From positions 48,889 through 112,888 of the forward strand of contig NZ_SRYR01000009.1 of assembly GCF_004794105.1 (NCBI RefSeq): a stretch of DNA of 64,000 nucleotides. Reading direction: 5' to 3'. The position numbers and the translations under genes were made by a program. Each line of letters starts with the position of its first letter. The stretch's first letter is position 1. Below, piece by piece: positions 35,381-46,881 of this stretch. The DNA comes from Clostridium sartagoforme. Lineage in GTDB: Bacteria > Bacillota > Clostridia > Clostridiales > Clostridiaceae. Below the pieces are notes generated by a model that was not told where the DNA came from, made no database searches, and was given only the letters and a program-made list of their open reading frames with translations.

Positions 35381-36781
35381 TTAATTTTTATCTAAATTAT
35401 TTAAGTACTCATCTATTGCATTTGCAGCTTTTTTCCCTGCTCCCATTGCAAGTATAACAGTAGCTGCTCCTGTAACTGCATCTCCACCAGCATAAACTCC
35501 TTCTTTAGTAGTAAGACCTCTTTCATCTGCAATTAAACACTTCCACTTATTAGTTTCAAGACCTTCAGTAGTAGAAGATATTAACGGATTTGGAGAAGTT
35601 CCAAGAGACATTATAACTGTATCTACATCCATAATATATTCAGATCCTGCTTTAACTACAGGTCTTCTTCTTCCTGATTCATCTGGCTCTCCTAGCTCCA
35701 TTTCTACACATCTCATTCCCTTAACCCATCCATTTTCATCTACTAAGATTTCTGTTGGATTAGTTAAAACGTCAAAAATCACTCCTTCTTCTTTAGCATG
35801 GTGTACTTCTTCAGCTCTTGCTGGCAATTCAGATTCACTTCTTCTATAAACTATATGCGATTCTGATCCTAATCTTAAGGCAGTTCTTGCTGCATCCATA
35901 GCAACATTTCCTCCACCTACTATAGCTACCTTTTTACCTATCTTTACTGGTGTATGATATTCTTCTTTAAAGGCTTTCATTAAATTAACCCTAGTTAAGA
36001 ATTCATTAGCAGATAATACTCCATTTGCATTTTCTCCTGGAATCCCCATAAATTTAGGAAGTCCTGCTCCTGAACCTATAAAGACAGCCGAAAACTCTTC
36101 CTCAGCCATAAGTTCATCAATGGTAATGGTTCTACCTATTATAACGTTAGTTTCTATATTAACTCCAAGCTTCTTTATATTTTCAATTTCAGGTCTAACT
36201 ACATCATCCTTAGGTAATCTAAACTCAGGAATCCCATAAACTAATACTCCACCTGGTTCATGTAATGCTTCAAAAATAGTTACATCATAGCCTTTTCTAG
36301 CTAATTCTCCTGCACAAGTTAATCCCGCAGGACCACTTCCTATAACTGCCACTTTCTTACCTTTTAATTCTTCCCTCTCAGAAAGATCAACTTCATTTAT
36401 TCTAGACCAATCTGCTATAAATCTTTCAAGCTTACCAATAGATACTGCTTCACCTTTAATCCCAAGTACACATTTACCTTCACATTGGCTTTCTTGAGGG
36501 CATACTCTTCCACAAACAGCTGGTAATGCACTATATTTTGCAACTTCTTTAGCAGCTTTTTCAAATTCTCCTTCTTTCATATATCCTATAAACCCTGGAA
36601 TATTTATAGATACTGGACATCCATCAACACATTTAGGATTCTTACAGCCTAAACATCTATTAGCTTCCCTTATTGCTTCCTCATCTAAGTATCCAAGGCA
36701 AACCTCTTCAAAGTTCTTAGCTCTAATTTCTGGAGCTTGTTCTGCTATAGGTACCCTTTTCATTCTATCTTGCATATTCAT
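35381..36781 (-). CDS. nfnB: NADP-ferredoxin transhydrogenase large subunit (NfnB/GltA-like)
   Basis: The 466-residue flavoprotein has two [4Fe-4S] cysteine sets (C43, C46, C51, C55 and C90, C94, C100, C104), an FAD motif IGSGPAGLTCAGEL and an NADPH motif VGGGNVAMDAARTAL. Alone it looks like the small subunit of glutamate synthase. The partner directly upstream, 2 bases apart, marks it as NfnAB, which bifurcates electrons between NADPH, NADH and ferredoxin in the cytoplasm. Confidence 0.9.
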   Translation of the reverse strand: MNMQDRMKRVPIAEQAPEIRAKNFEEVCLGYLDEEAIREANRCLGCKNPKCVDGCPVSINIPGFIGYMKEGEFEKAAKEVAKYSALPAVCGRVCPQESQCEGKCVLGIKGEAVSIGKLERFIADWSRINEVDLSEREELKGKKVAVIGSGPAGLTCAGELARKGYDVTIFEALHEPGGVLVYGIPEFRLPKDDVVRPEIENIKKLGVNIETNVIIGRTITIDELMAEEEFSAVFIGSGAGLPKFMGIPGENANGVLSANEFLTRVNLMKAFKEEYHTPVKIGKKVAIVGGGNVAMDAARTALRLGSESHIVYRRSESELPARAEEVHHAKEEGVIFDVLTNPTEILVDENGWVKGMRCVEMELGEPDESGRRRPVVKAGSEYIMDVDTVIMSLGTSPNPLISSTTEGLETNKWKCLIADERGLTTKEGVYAGGDAVTGAATVILAMGAGKKAANAIDEYLNNLDKN

Positions 36782-36783
36782 AA

Positions 36784-37671
36784 CTAATCCACCTTACAAC
36801 CACAACCACCATGATTATGAGTATCTCCTTCTTCTATAATCAACTGAGATCTACCTTCCTCAGTTTTATACATAGCTTGTCTTCTCATAGATTCATCAAA
36901 ATCTACTAAATGTCCATCAAACTCTGGTCCATCTACACAGGCAAATTTAACTTTTCCTCCAACAGTAACTCTGCAAGCACCACACATGCCTGTACCATCT
37001 ACCATAATAGGATTTAAACTTACTGTAGTTGGTATATTTAACTCCTTAGTAAGACTAGCCATAAACTTCATCATTATCATAGGTCCTATTACAACTGCAT
37101 GGTCATATTTATTACCTTTTTCTTCTACTAAGTGTTTTAAGCAATCAGTAACTCTTCCATTAAATCCATAGCTACCATCATCTGTTGATATATATAAATT
37201 CTTAGAAACCTTCTTTAAGTCATCTTTTAATATTAATAATTCCTTACTTCTACTTCCAACTATAACATCACAATCAATACCATGATCATGCATCCATTTT
37301 ACTTGCGGATATACAGGTGCTGCCCCCACACCACCTGCTATAAAGATGATATTTTTTCTTTTTAATTCATTTATATCTTCATAAACAAATTCACTTGGTT
37401 GTCCTAATGGACCAACAAAGTCAGCAACATAATCTCCCTCATTAAAACTTGCAAGTTCCTTTGTTCCTCTACCAACTGCTTGAAATACTATAGTTACAGT
37501 CCCCTTGTCTTTACTATAGTCAGCAATAGTTAACGGTATTCTTTCACCCTTATCATCATTTTTAATAATAATAAATTGTCCTGGTTTAGCTGACTTAGCA
37601 ACTCTTGGTGCTTCTATATCCATAAGATATATATTATCAGTTAACTCCCTCTTACTAACAACTTTATACAT
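36784..37671 (-). CDS. nfnA: NAD-ferredoxin transhydrogenase small subunit (NfnA)
   Basis: The 295-residue FAD- and [2Fe-2S]-binding reductase is related to PyrK/SudB. FAD motif RIPLTIADY, NAD motif IAGGVGAAPVYPQ, and a C-terminal DGTGMCGACRV...FAC with C230, C233 and C245. Asp225 could be the fourth cluster ligand, as I recall for Nfn. It pairs with nfnB downstream. Confidence 0.9.
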   Translation of the reverse strand: MYKVVSKRELTDNIYLMDIEAPRVAKSAKPGQFIIIKNDDKGERIPLTIADYSKDKGTVTIVFQAVGRGTKELASFNEGDYVADFVGPLGQPSEFVYEDINELKRKNIIFIAGGVGAAPVYPQVKWMHDHGIDCDVIVGSRSKELLILKDDLKKVSKNLYISTDDGSYGFNGRVTDCLKHLVEEKGNKYDHAVVIGPMIMMKFMASLTKELNIPTTVSLNPIMVDGTGMCGACRVTVGGKVKFACVDGPEFDGHLVDFDESMRRQAMYKTEEGRSQLIIEEGDTHNHGGCGCKVD

Positions 37672-38227
37672 AGTTGTACCCCCTGTTTTATTTTTAACAT
37701 ACTTTTATCTTATCATTTTTTTAATATTCATACAATTCTTAATCATATATTTATATATAAAAATTTATTAATAATATGTACTAGTCTAATTTAATGCTTC
37801 TAATACTCCTTCTACATGATATAATTCTCTTCTCTTATAAATGTAAAAAGTTCTATACTACCTCCCTAAATTTATAGAATTTATTTTCTACTTACTCATT
37901 ATTTATGAAAATCCAATTTTTATACAAATGTTTTCATTAAATAAAATCGTTAAATCCTTCACTTTATCTACCTCTATAACCCTTTTTGAAACTCCTTCAT
38001 ACATATTTACTACATTTTTCTGTAATAGTGATATTTTAGATGAAAATCCCCCTATTAATCTATACTATCTTAATAACATTTCTAAATTCTTTTTAAACCT
38101 CTTTCTTAAACTTATACTCTATCACTATCTATTTATAATTATTTAAACTTATATATATCAGTAAATATCATACATTTAAATCATATATTCCAATAAACAT
38201 TGTATATTTTCAGCATTTCCCCTAATA
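37672..38227. other. Intergenic region upstream of nfnA
   Basis: AT-rich, no gene I can support. An apparent small reading frame at 37928-38146 has no ribosome site and low-complexity composition. The nfnA promoter presumably lies in the left part. Confidence 0.5.
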
Positions 38228-38304
38228 AATGTTATATAATTAAAGTGTATATTTAAGTAATGTTATATGATCAAACTAATTTTCAGTAATGTTATATAAT
38301 TAAA
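38228..38304. repeat. Three direct repeats upstream of the lactonase
   Basis: A 17-base unit AATGTTATATAATTAAA occurs at 38228-38244, 38259-38275 (two changes) and 38288-38304, spaced 31 and 29 bases. Each contains a -10-like TATAAT. They may be regulator sites or overlapping promoters. Confidence 0.6.
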
Positions 38305-38318
38305 CTATTTTTTAGGAG

Positions 38319-39383
38319 GTGTTTTTAATAGATATAAATACTATTTCAAAAGGCTTTATAGGAACTTATACTAAAGGAAATAGCAAAGGAATTTATAAAT
38401 TTTCTTTCAATAATGTAAATTGCGAAATAGACTCTATAGAACTTGCTAGCGAGATTGGGAACCCAACTTACTTAGCCATTTCTAAAGATAAGAAATTTTT
38501 ATATTCAATAATAAAGAAAGGTAATGAGGGAGGAGTTGCTTCTTATTTAATAAATGAGGATTTAAGCTTATCTCTTCTAAATTACAAGATTTCCACTGGA
38601 GCTTCACCATGTCATTTAATTACTGATAGTAAAAACTCATTCTTATTTACTGCAAATTATCATAATGGTGAAATATCTTGCTATTCTCTACTAGCTGATG
38701 GTTCTATAGGTGATTTAAAATCTAGAAATTATCATACTGGCTCTGGAGTAAATAAAGAAAGGCAAGAAAAGCCTCATCCACATTTTGTATGTCTTACTCC
38801 TAATGAAGAAAAACTTCTTGCTATCGATTTAGGTATTGATAAACTTGTTGTTTATGATTATGAAAATGGAATTTTAAAAGAAGATACTTTACGTTCTATT
38901 AAATTTCCAGATGGAGCAGGCCCAAGACATATGGCTTTTCATGAAAATAATAAAGTTGCATTTTTACTTAGTGAACTAACTTCAGAAGTTTTTGTATTAT
39001 CTTATAATATTGAAGATAGTACCTTTAATATAATTCAAAGAATTTCAGCTATTCCTGAGGATTTCAGAGGACAAACTGATGCAGCTGCAATCTCTATATC
39101 ACCAGACGGAAAATTTTTATATACATCTAACCGCGGCTTCGACTCTATTGCTGTATTCTCTATAGATGAAAATAGCTTTAAACTTAATTTAGTTGAAATT
39201 ACAGAAACAAATGGCTCCCATCCTAGAGACTTTACTATAGATCCAAGTGGAAAGTTTTTAATTATCCCTCATCAACTTACACATAATATTACTATTTTCC
39301 ATAGAGATATTAAAACAGGTAAGTTAACTAAGGCTGATAAAGAATTTGCCATCGAAAGCGGAGTTTGTATCAAGTTCATTTAA
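38319..39383 (+). CDS. Seven-bladed propeller lactonase (6-phosphogluconolactonase-like)
   Basis: The protein of about 354 residues belongs to the Pgl/YbhE lactonase family: FIGTYTKGNSKGIYKF, GASPCHLITD, HPHFVCLTP, GPRHMAFH and NGSHPRDFTIDPSG blades. It hydrolyses a sugar lactone. The annotated GTG start (38319) overlaps the AGGAGGTG ribosome site; the ideally spaced codon is ATA at 38328, an unusual initiator. It is on the plus strand with its own terminator. Confidence 0.85.
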   Translation: MFLIDINTISKGFIGTYTKGNSKGIYKFSFNNVNCEIDSIELASEIGNPTYLAISKDKKFLYSIIKKGNEGGVASYLINEDLSLSLLNYKISTGASPCHLITDSKNSFLFTANYHNGEISCYSLLADGSIGDLKSRNYHTGSGVNKERQEKPHPHFVCLTPNEEKLLAIDLGIDKLVVYDYENGILKEDTLRSIKFPDGAGPRHMAFHENNKVAFLLSELTSEVFVLSYNIEDSTFNIIQRISAIPEDFRGQTDAAAISISPDGKFLYTSNRGFDSIAVFSIDENSFKLNLVEITETNGSHPRDFTIDPSGKFLIIPHQLTHNITIFHRDIKTGKLTKADKEFAIESGVCIKFI

Positions 39384-39389
39384 TAAAAA

Positions 39390-39427
39390 AATAGACATAT
39401 CAAAGTAATTATTTTGATATGTCTATT
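39390..39427 (+). terminator. Lactonase terminator
   Basis: AATAGACATATCAAA / TTTGATATGTCTATT is a perfect 15-bp stem, with A-rich sequence before it and TAT after it. Confidence 0.85.
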
Positions 39428-39571
39428 TATATATCTAGATTTAATATTAATATCCAAATTATTTATCCAATCTCTGCCACTGTTAATACTCCCATCTTCT
39501 CAAAGTGGGGGCTAAGCACTGCTATGCACCTAGATTGGTTCCTATAAGAATCACTTTATCTGATTCTTAAA

Positions 39572-40042
39572 TTAATATCTTGTTGAATTCTTTAATTGTC
39601 TTTCAATATCTCTCTTATGAGCTTTTTCAAGCATAGAATCTCTCTTATCGTAATTCTTTTTACCTCTACATAAGCCAAGAGCTACTTTAACCTTTCCATT
39701 TTTCAAGTATAAAGAAAGTGGCACTAAAGTAAATCCTTGTTGAGATACAAGACCTGCAAATCTTGAAATTTGCTCTTTATGAAGTAAAAGCTTTCTTTCT
39801 CTTAATGGATCAACATTAAAAATATTTCCTTGTTCATAAGGACTAATATGCATACCTTTAATTGTTATTTCTCCATTTTCAACATCAGCATAACTTTCTT
39901 TTAAGTTACACTTTCCTGCTCTTATTGATTTTACTTCTGTTCCAACTAATGCTATTCCAGCTTCAATTGTTTCTTCAACAAAATAATCATGCCTTGCTTT
40001 TCTATTTTCAGCTAATGAATTACTATTTTTCTTTCTTACCAT
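39572..40042 (-). CDS. smpB: SsrA-binding protein SmpB
   Basis: The 156-residue beta-barrel protein binds the tRNA-like part of tmRNA and brings it to stalled ribosomes. Marks: [32 protein letters not shown] and the C-terminal [20 protein letters not shown] tail that enters the mRNA channel. I start at ATG 40042, behind GGTGG; upstream ATGs would add a non-family segment. It follows rnr on the same strand. Its RNA partner ssrA is 8 kb away, beyond several unrelated genes. Confidence 0.93.
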   Translation of the reverse strand: MVRKKNSNSLAENRKARHDYFVEETIEAGIALVGTEVKSIRAGKCNLKESYADVENGEITIKGMHISPYEQGNIFNVDPLRERKLLLHKEQISRFAGLVSQQGFTLVPLSLYLKNGKVKVALGLCRGKKNYDKRDSMLEKAHKRDIERQLKNSTRY

Positions 40043-40373
40043 AATATCCACCACAAATTTCATTTTTTCATTCTTTAATTTTTTCATTGTGCGACAGCAC
40101 TTTCATTCTTTCAATTCTTAATTTTAATTTTAGATGCTGAACTACTAGCAAATATAAATATAATATGTGAAATAAGCATATGGCGGAAAATTAGAAGCTC
40201 TTGGTGAAGTAAAAGCTACTAAGTCTTAGAGTTGTTGGTTTGTCTAAGCGCATGCGAGCTCTACCAAAACTCTTGGCTTAGTAGTTTTTACGAGCATTAG
40301 AGCTTCTTTTTGCAGCCATTTGTCTTATGGAGCATATTCTATTTATATTTGCGGTTTTATTCGCATCTTAAAA
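40043..40373. other. rnr-smpB intergenic region
   Basis: 331 bases without a gene. It contains a copy of the TGTGCGACAGCAC repeat at 40088-40100 and the long foldback at 40193-40307. Confidence 0.6.
40193..40307. repeat. Long imperfect foldback between rnr and smpB
   Basis: Arms: AGAAGCTCT / AGAGCTTCT (9 bp), TAAAAGCTACTAAG / CTTAGTAGTTTTTA (14 bp, one wobble), AGAGTT / AACTCT and TTGGT / ACCAA, with unpaired bits between. The loop is about 23 bases and includes the palindrome CGCATGCG. In either direction the RNA would form a long stable hairpin. Confidence 0.8.
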
Positions 40374-42587
40374 CTACTCTTCTTCATCAATTAAATCATT
40401 TTGTATATCTGCCTTTGCTTTTTGAATTTCTTCACTTAATTTTTCACTTGGAACTATTTCTTCTTTATTATCTTCTTCTATTAAATCAAAATATACTTCT
40501 CTATTGTCTATATCTACTCTACTACATTTTACCTTAACTTCATCACCTAATCTATATACCTTCTTAGTTCTTTCCCCTATTAAGCATAGATGAGCTTCAT
40601 CATAAATATAATAATCATCATCTAAAGCTGTAATATGGATAAGTCCTTCTATAGTATTAGGAAGTTCCGCAAATAATCCAAAGGAAGTCACTGAAGAAAT
40701 AATTGCTGAGAACTCTTCTCCAATTCTTTCTTGCATATATTCTGCCTTCTTTAAATCATCTACTTCTCTTTCAGCTTCTTGAGCTAATCTTTCCATTTCT
40801 GATGATTGCTTAGATGCTATTTCTACTATTCCAGATAGTTTTGCACTTCTCTTTTCATCTATCTTACCATTAAGTTGTTCCTTAATGATTCTATGAATTT
40901 GAAGGTCAGGATATCTTCTTATTGGTGAAGTAAAGTGACAGTAGTATTTTGCTGCAAGACCAAAGTGTCCTACACATTCTGGAGAGTACTTAGCTTGCAT
41001 CATTGAACGAAGTAATAAAGTACTAACTACAGTTTCCTCTTTCTTACCCTTAACCTTTTCTAGTATATCTTGAAGGGCTCTAGGGTGAGTTTCTTGTCCC
41101 CACTTAACTACATGACCTAAATTGTATACAAATTCTTTGAACTTTTCTAATTTTTCTTCATCTGGATCTTCGTGAATTCTATATACAAATGGCAAATTAG
41201 TCCAATACATATGCTCAGCTATAGTTTCATTACAAACTAGCATAAATTCTTCTATTATTCTATTTGCAATAGCTCTATCATATGGCTTTATATCAATTGG
41301 CTTACCTAAGTCATTTAATATTATCTTAGACTCTTCAAAGTTAAAGTCTATAGCTCCTCTTTTGAATCTCTTTCCACGAAGAATAGTACATAACTCTTCC
41401 ATAGCTTTAAAGTCATCTACTAAATAATCATATCTTTTAATAAGTTCTTCATCATTATTTTCAAGAATCTTAGTTACATCTGTATAAGTCATTCTTTCTG
41501 AAGTTCTTATTACAGTTTCGTGAATTTCATGTCTTATAACCTTACCCTTGTTATCTATAATCATAAAACAACTTAAGGCAAGTCTATCAACCTTAGGATT
41601 TAATGAACAAATTCCATTAGATAATTTCTTTGGTAACATTGGAATAACTCTATCTATTAAATAAACAGAAGTTGCTCTCTTTAATGCTTCCTTATCTAAA
41701 GGATTCTTTTCTCGTACATAATGAGATACATCTGCTATATGAACTCCAAGTTTAAATTTTCCATCTTCAAGCCTTTCTATAGACACAGCATCATCTAAGT
41801 CTTTAGCATCTTCTCCATCTATAGTTACCATTCTTAAATCTCTAAGATCTAATCTTCTTTTATATTCTTTTTCATCTATTTCTTCTTCAATATTTTCTGC
41901 ATAATTAAGAACCTTCTCTGAAAATTCTTCTGGCAGTCCATATTTCTTAATAATAGTTAATATATCTAATCCTTTATCACCTTTTTTACCTAGGACCTCT
42001 TTAACTATTCCTTCTGGGCTTCTTCTTTTATCTCCCCATTTTACTATTTCACAAATTACAATATCGCCTTCACTTGCACCATTTCTATCTTTTTTAGATA
42101 TAAATATATCTTGATTTATTCTAGTATCCTCAGGTACAACAAAGCCAAAGTTTCTACTATCTTCATAAACACCAATTATCTTAGAATTTACTCTTTCTAG
42201 TACTTCTCTTACTTCACCTTCACGCTTTTTACCATTGAAGTCTTCTCTTGTAATTTGAACTAATACCTTATCTCCATTCATAGCACCATTCATTGAAGAA
42301 CTAGGTATGAAAACATCCTTTTCTCCTTCAGTTTCTGGTAATAAGAATCCAAATCCTTTTTGATGGACCTCTAACTTTCCTTTGATAAGTCCAAGTCTTT
42401 CTGGCACTCCAAACTTATCCTTCTTAGTTCTAACTATTAAGCCTTCTTTTTCCATTGCTTTTAAAACTTTTTTAAAAGACTTATATTCATCAGGATTTAT
42501 ATCAAATACTGATACTAATTCTTGAATATCCATTGGTCTATAAGCTTCTTCTCTCATAAAACTTAATACCGTTTGCTTTATTCCCAT
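40374..42587 (-). CDS. rnr: Ribonuclease R
   Basis: The 737-residue 3'-5' exoribonuclease has an N-terminal helix-turn-helix (residues 1-60), two cold-shock domains (about 60-220), the RNB catalytic domain with DGEDAKDLDDAVS (metal-binding aspartates) and a C-terminal S1 domain (about 635-715). It degrades structured RNA and cooperates with tmRNA and SmpB in removing faulty mRNA. The length is standard. The acidic C-terminal tail replaces the basic tail of many homologs. Confidence 0.95.
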   Translation of the reverse strand: MGIKQTVLSFMREEAYRPMDIQELVSVFDINPDEYKSFKKVLKAMEKEGLIVRTKKDKFGVPERLGLIKGKLEVHQKGFGFLLPETEGEKDVFIPSSSMNGAMNGDKVLVQITREDFNGKKREGEVREVLERVNSKIIGVYEDSRNFGFVVPEDTRINQDIFISKKDRNGASEGDIVICEIVKWGDKRRSPEGIVKEVLGKKGDKGLDILTIIKKYGLPEEFSEKVLNYAENIEEEIDEKEYKRRLDLRDLRMVTIDGEDAKDLDDAVSIERLEDGKFKLGVHIADVSHYVREKNPLDKEALKRATSVYLIDRVIPMLPKKLSNGICSLNPKVDRLALSCFMIIDNKGKVIRHEIHETVIRTSERMTYTDVTKILENNDEELIKRYDYLVDDFKAMEELCTILRGKRFKRGAIDFNFEESKIILNDLGKPIDIKPYDRAIANRIIEEFMLVCNETIAEHMYWTNLPFVYRIHEDPDEEKLEKFKEFVYNLGHVVKWGQETHPRALQDILEKVKGKKEETVVSTLLLRSMMQAKYSPECVGHFGLAAKYYCHFTSPIRRYPDLQIHRIIKEQLNGKIDEKRSAKLSGIVEIASKQSSEMERLAQEAEREVDDLKKAEYMQERIGEEFSAIISSVTSFGLFAELPNTIEGLIHITALDDDYYIYDEAHLCLIGERTKKVYRLGDEVKVKCSRVDIDNREVYFDLIEEDNKEEIVPSEKLSEEIQKAKADIQNDLIDEEE

Positions 42588-42813
42588 TTTTTCACTTCCT
42601 TTATTATAAATATAGACCTATCTTTTTTACCTATACTTCTATATTTTATCCATATATAAGTTTAATAATCTTTTATTATCTATGATTTTATCTTTATATA
42701 TATCATCTATAGTTTCTCTTTATATTAAATTTAACTTATTCACTTTTTTTCTTATCTGCAAATTTAATATTCTTTTTATCTTCATGTTAATATTTAACCA
42801 ATCTATATTTTCA

Positions 42814-43191
42814 CTATTTTAGACAATACTCTGCTAAAACAGATTGTAATTCATATATATTTAAGCTACTATTAAATTGCTTTTCAATAGGTAATGCAGT
42901 TCCAGATATCCAGATTTTAAGTTCTGCATCTAAATCAAAATGACCAGATGTTTCAATGCTGAAATGAGTTATTGATTTGTAAGGTATTGAATGATATTCT
43001 GTTTTCTTACCTGTTACCCCTTGCTTATCTACTAATATCAATCTCTTATTTGTAAATAAAAACAAGTCTCTTACTAGCTTATACCCCTTTTCAATACTCT
43101 CCCCTGGCGATAGTATCTTTTCATAATCTTTTCTTAAGCTTTCCAGATTCACTTCAGAAGCATTTCCCATTAAACCATTAAATATACCCAT
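42814..43191 (-). CDS. Bacterial PH-domain protein (DUF1696-like)
   Basis: The 125-residue soluble protein resembles the bacterial pleckstrin-homology family: LVRDLFLFTNKRLILVDKQGVTGKKTEYHSIPYKSI and a FDLDAELKIWISG strand. Its role is unknown. There are 226 bases to rnr and no obvious operon partner. The ribosome site is GGAGGGTG. Confidence 0.8.
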   Translation of the reverse strand: MGIFNGLMGNASEVNLESLRKDYEKILSPGESIEKGYKLVRDLFLFTNKRLILVDKQGVTGKKTEYHSIPYKSITHFSIETSGHFDLDAELKIWISGTALPIEKQFNSSLNIYELQSVLAEYCLK

Positions 43192-43656
43192 AAAAACACC
43201 CTCCTTGTTTTTTTATATTATTCATTAATTTTAAACTAACCATTTCTTAAATTAAATCTAACTTATAATCTTACTTATAAGGTTGAACTTAAAATATAGT
43301 TCTTATTTATAATCACCAGTTCATAAATACTATATAGTTAAAATAAAGTTAACCCTAAAATATAGTACTTATTTATAAATTCAAAACTAACATAGATCTT
43401 ATTTATAGACTTAAATATACCTTCAATTCTTATTTATAAAATTAAAGAGCTATCATACATTTTTAATTTTACATTGTGCGACAGAACCACTTACTATTAT
43501 TATAATTCACATTAATAGTTTATTGCAAAATCAAATAAAAAATCAGTAGTTTTAACTCTAATTTTACTGCTATGACTATCACAGAAACAGCTACATTAAA
43601 AATCCTCATAAAAACATAAAAGAGCCACTAATAATTTAAGCAGCTCATTTAAATCC
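43192..43656. other. Intergenic region with short direct repeats
   Basis: Four copies of CTTATTTATAA/G are seen at 43302, 43368, 43398 and 43429, plus the repeat arm TGTGCGACAG at 43475-43484. No gene is evident. The secG terminator is at the right edge. Confidence 0.5.
43618..43650 (-). terminator. secG terminator (weak)
   Basis: AAATGAGC / GCTCTTT with a loop of about 16 bases, ending on the minus strand in TTTTATGTTTTT. Confidence 0.5.
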
Positions 43657-43887
43657 CTATATTAAATTTAAAGCTATTGTATTAACGGCAAATAAAGCCA
43701 TCGTAACAATCGTTAACTTTAACAACATAGCTTCCTTTGTCTTAGCCTTATTCCTAGAGAAGAATGTTTCAGTTCTACTTCCTTGAATCAATCCGCTTAA
43801 TGCATCTGTTTTACTTGGTTGCAATAATACTGATATTATAATTACTAGTCCTAACACTGCTTCTAACACTAATAAAAGATTCTTCAT
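43657..43887 (-). CDS. secG: Preprotein translocase subunit SecG
   Basis: The 76-residue protein has two membrane helices (about residues 1-22 and 53-74) separated by the SecG loop VLLQPSKTDALSGLIQG. It assists SecYE. I start at ATG 43887 because GGGAGG lies 7 bases upstream; an earlier ATG at 43902 includes it. It lies between eno and rnr, the common clostridial order. Confidence 0.92.
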   Translation of the reverse strand: MKNLLLVLEAVLGLVIIISVLLQPSKTDALSGLIQGSRTETFFSRNKAKTKEAMLLKLTIVTMALFAVNTIALNLI

Positions 43888-44297
43888 CGCTATACCTCCC
43901 AACTAGATATAAATGGTCGTATTTACATAAGGTTATCTTATCATAATGATGATAATTTTACAAGTAACTATTGTCAAATATAATTAAATTAAACATTTTT
44001 ATTCTATATGTATTTCAATAAATAATCTACATCTTATGTAACTTTAAGTAAATATAATTATAAAGTACAGCACAGCACTTGAAATCATATGTTTTTTATT
44101 TGTATATAAGTTGAGTATGCAATTTCATGTCCAAAATATTTTATACATAAAATATAACTTAATAAGTTATAAAAACTTTATTACAACTTATTATTAACTA
44201 AAAGCCTCTAAAATACTAAAAGGAGATATAACAGATTTAAACTAATAAATCTTATTATATCTCCTATTTTAATTCTTATTGCTTATTAAGAATAAAA
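43888..44297. other. Intergenic region between secG and eno
   Basis: 410 bases without a gene. At 44167-44192 is a 23-base inverted match (TAAGTTGTAATAAAGTTTTTA on the other strand) to 63866-63890. The eno terminator is at the right. Confidence 0.5.
44221..44265 (-). terminator. eno terminator
   Basis: AGGAGATATAA / TTATATCTCCT stem with TTTT after it on the minus strand, 33 bases past eno. Confidence 0.85.
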
Positions 44298-46158
<1,861 letters not shown>

Positions 46159-46187
46159 AAATGAGCTACCATTCTGGCAACTCATTT
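46159..46187 (-). terminator. Terminator after the kinase-like gene
   Basis: AAATGAG / CTCATTT with inner TACCA / TGGCA stem and T-run on the minus strand. Confidence 0.75.
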
Positions 46188-46221
46188 AACAAAGCTATTT
46201 CAAAGACAGCTAAGATAATCA

Positions 46222-46815
46222 CTATTTTTCATCATCTCTATTTTGTAAATACTGATTGTATTTTTTTCTCCAATTTTTTGCTACCTTCTTATCTATAATA
46301 TTTATATCTTCAAGAAAACTATCTAATACTCCAATTTTATCAAGGCCCTTCATAAGATGTCTTGGATAGCTTACTTTCTTTTTATAGCATTGCTTAGGAT
46401 CTATTACCATAACTTTATTATCATTTGTTATATAAATATCTCTGCATCTAGCATCAAGTTTAACAAATTTCAAATTTTTAAACTCTTCAATTAAATAATA
46501 TAAGCTTTCTGATATTTCATAATTAAAACCTTTTTTCTTAATATAATGATCTAACCTATTCCCATGAACCTTGTCTCTTACCATATAAAAACTACCTATA
46601 TTGTACAATCTAGGGAAGTATTTTGATCTACTAACCTTTTTAAGGATTTCTCCTTCTTCCTTGCAACATTTTGACTCCTTAAAGATCTTAATTGCTTTAT
46701 TTCCTGGAAGTTCATAAACTATTCCATTATGACCCTCCCCAAGAAATTCAGCACTTTTAAAAAGTTCCTCCGTTTCTGAATCAAAATCTGCTGAATAAGA
46801 ATAGCTTCTAGGCAT
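46222..46815 (-). CDS. Small protein-kinase-like protein
   Basis: The 197-residue protein has a kinase N-lobe: Gly-rich LGEGHNGIVYELPGN (residues 25-39) and the AIK lysine (Lys43). The HRD region reads KLDARCRDIYI and the DFG region VIDPKQ, with Asp139 as possible metal ligand. The C-lobe is cut short compared with full Ser/Thr kinases. It could be an atypical kinase or a binding pseudokinase. It stands alone downstream of the amino acid transporter. Confidence 0.7.
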   Translation of the reverse strand: MPRSYSYSADFDSETEELFKSAEFLGEGHNGIVYELPGNKAIKIFKESKCCKEEGEILKKVSRSKYFPRLYNIGSFYMVRDKVHGNRLDHYIKKKGFNYEISESLYYLIEEFKNLKFVKLDARCRDIYITNDNKVMVIDPKQCYKKKVSYPRHLMKGLDKIGVLDSFLEDINIIDKKVAKNWRKKYNQYLQNRDDEK

Positions 46816-46881
46816 AAAACTCTCCCCAAAAATTATTATTACTATATACTATTATTTCCTTGGAAATATTATAACAAATCT

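Noticed and set aside
37928..38146. 72-residue plus-strand frame
   Set aside because: Low-complexity Leu/Phe/Tyr-rich translation of AT-rich DNA and no ribosome site.
40310..40537. 75-residue plus-strand frame
   Set aside because: Antisense of the rnr 3' end with Leu/Tyr-rich composition.
43302..43439. CTTATTTATAA repeats as a CRISPR or iteron array
   Set aside because: Too short, irregular spacing (66, 30 and 31 bases), no conserved spacers; likely AT-rich drift.
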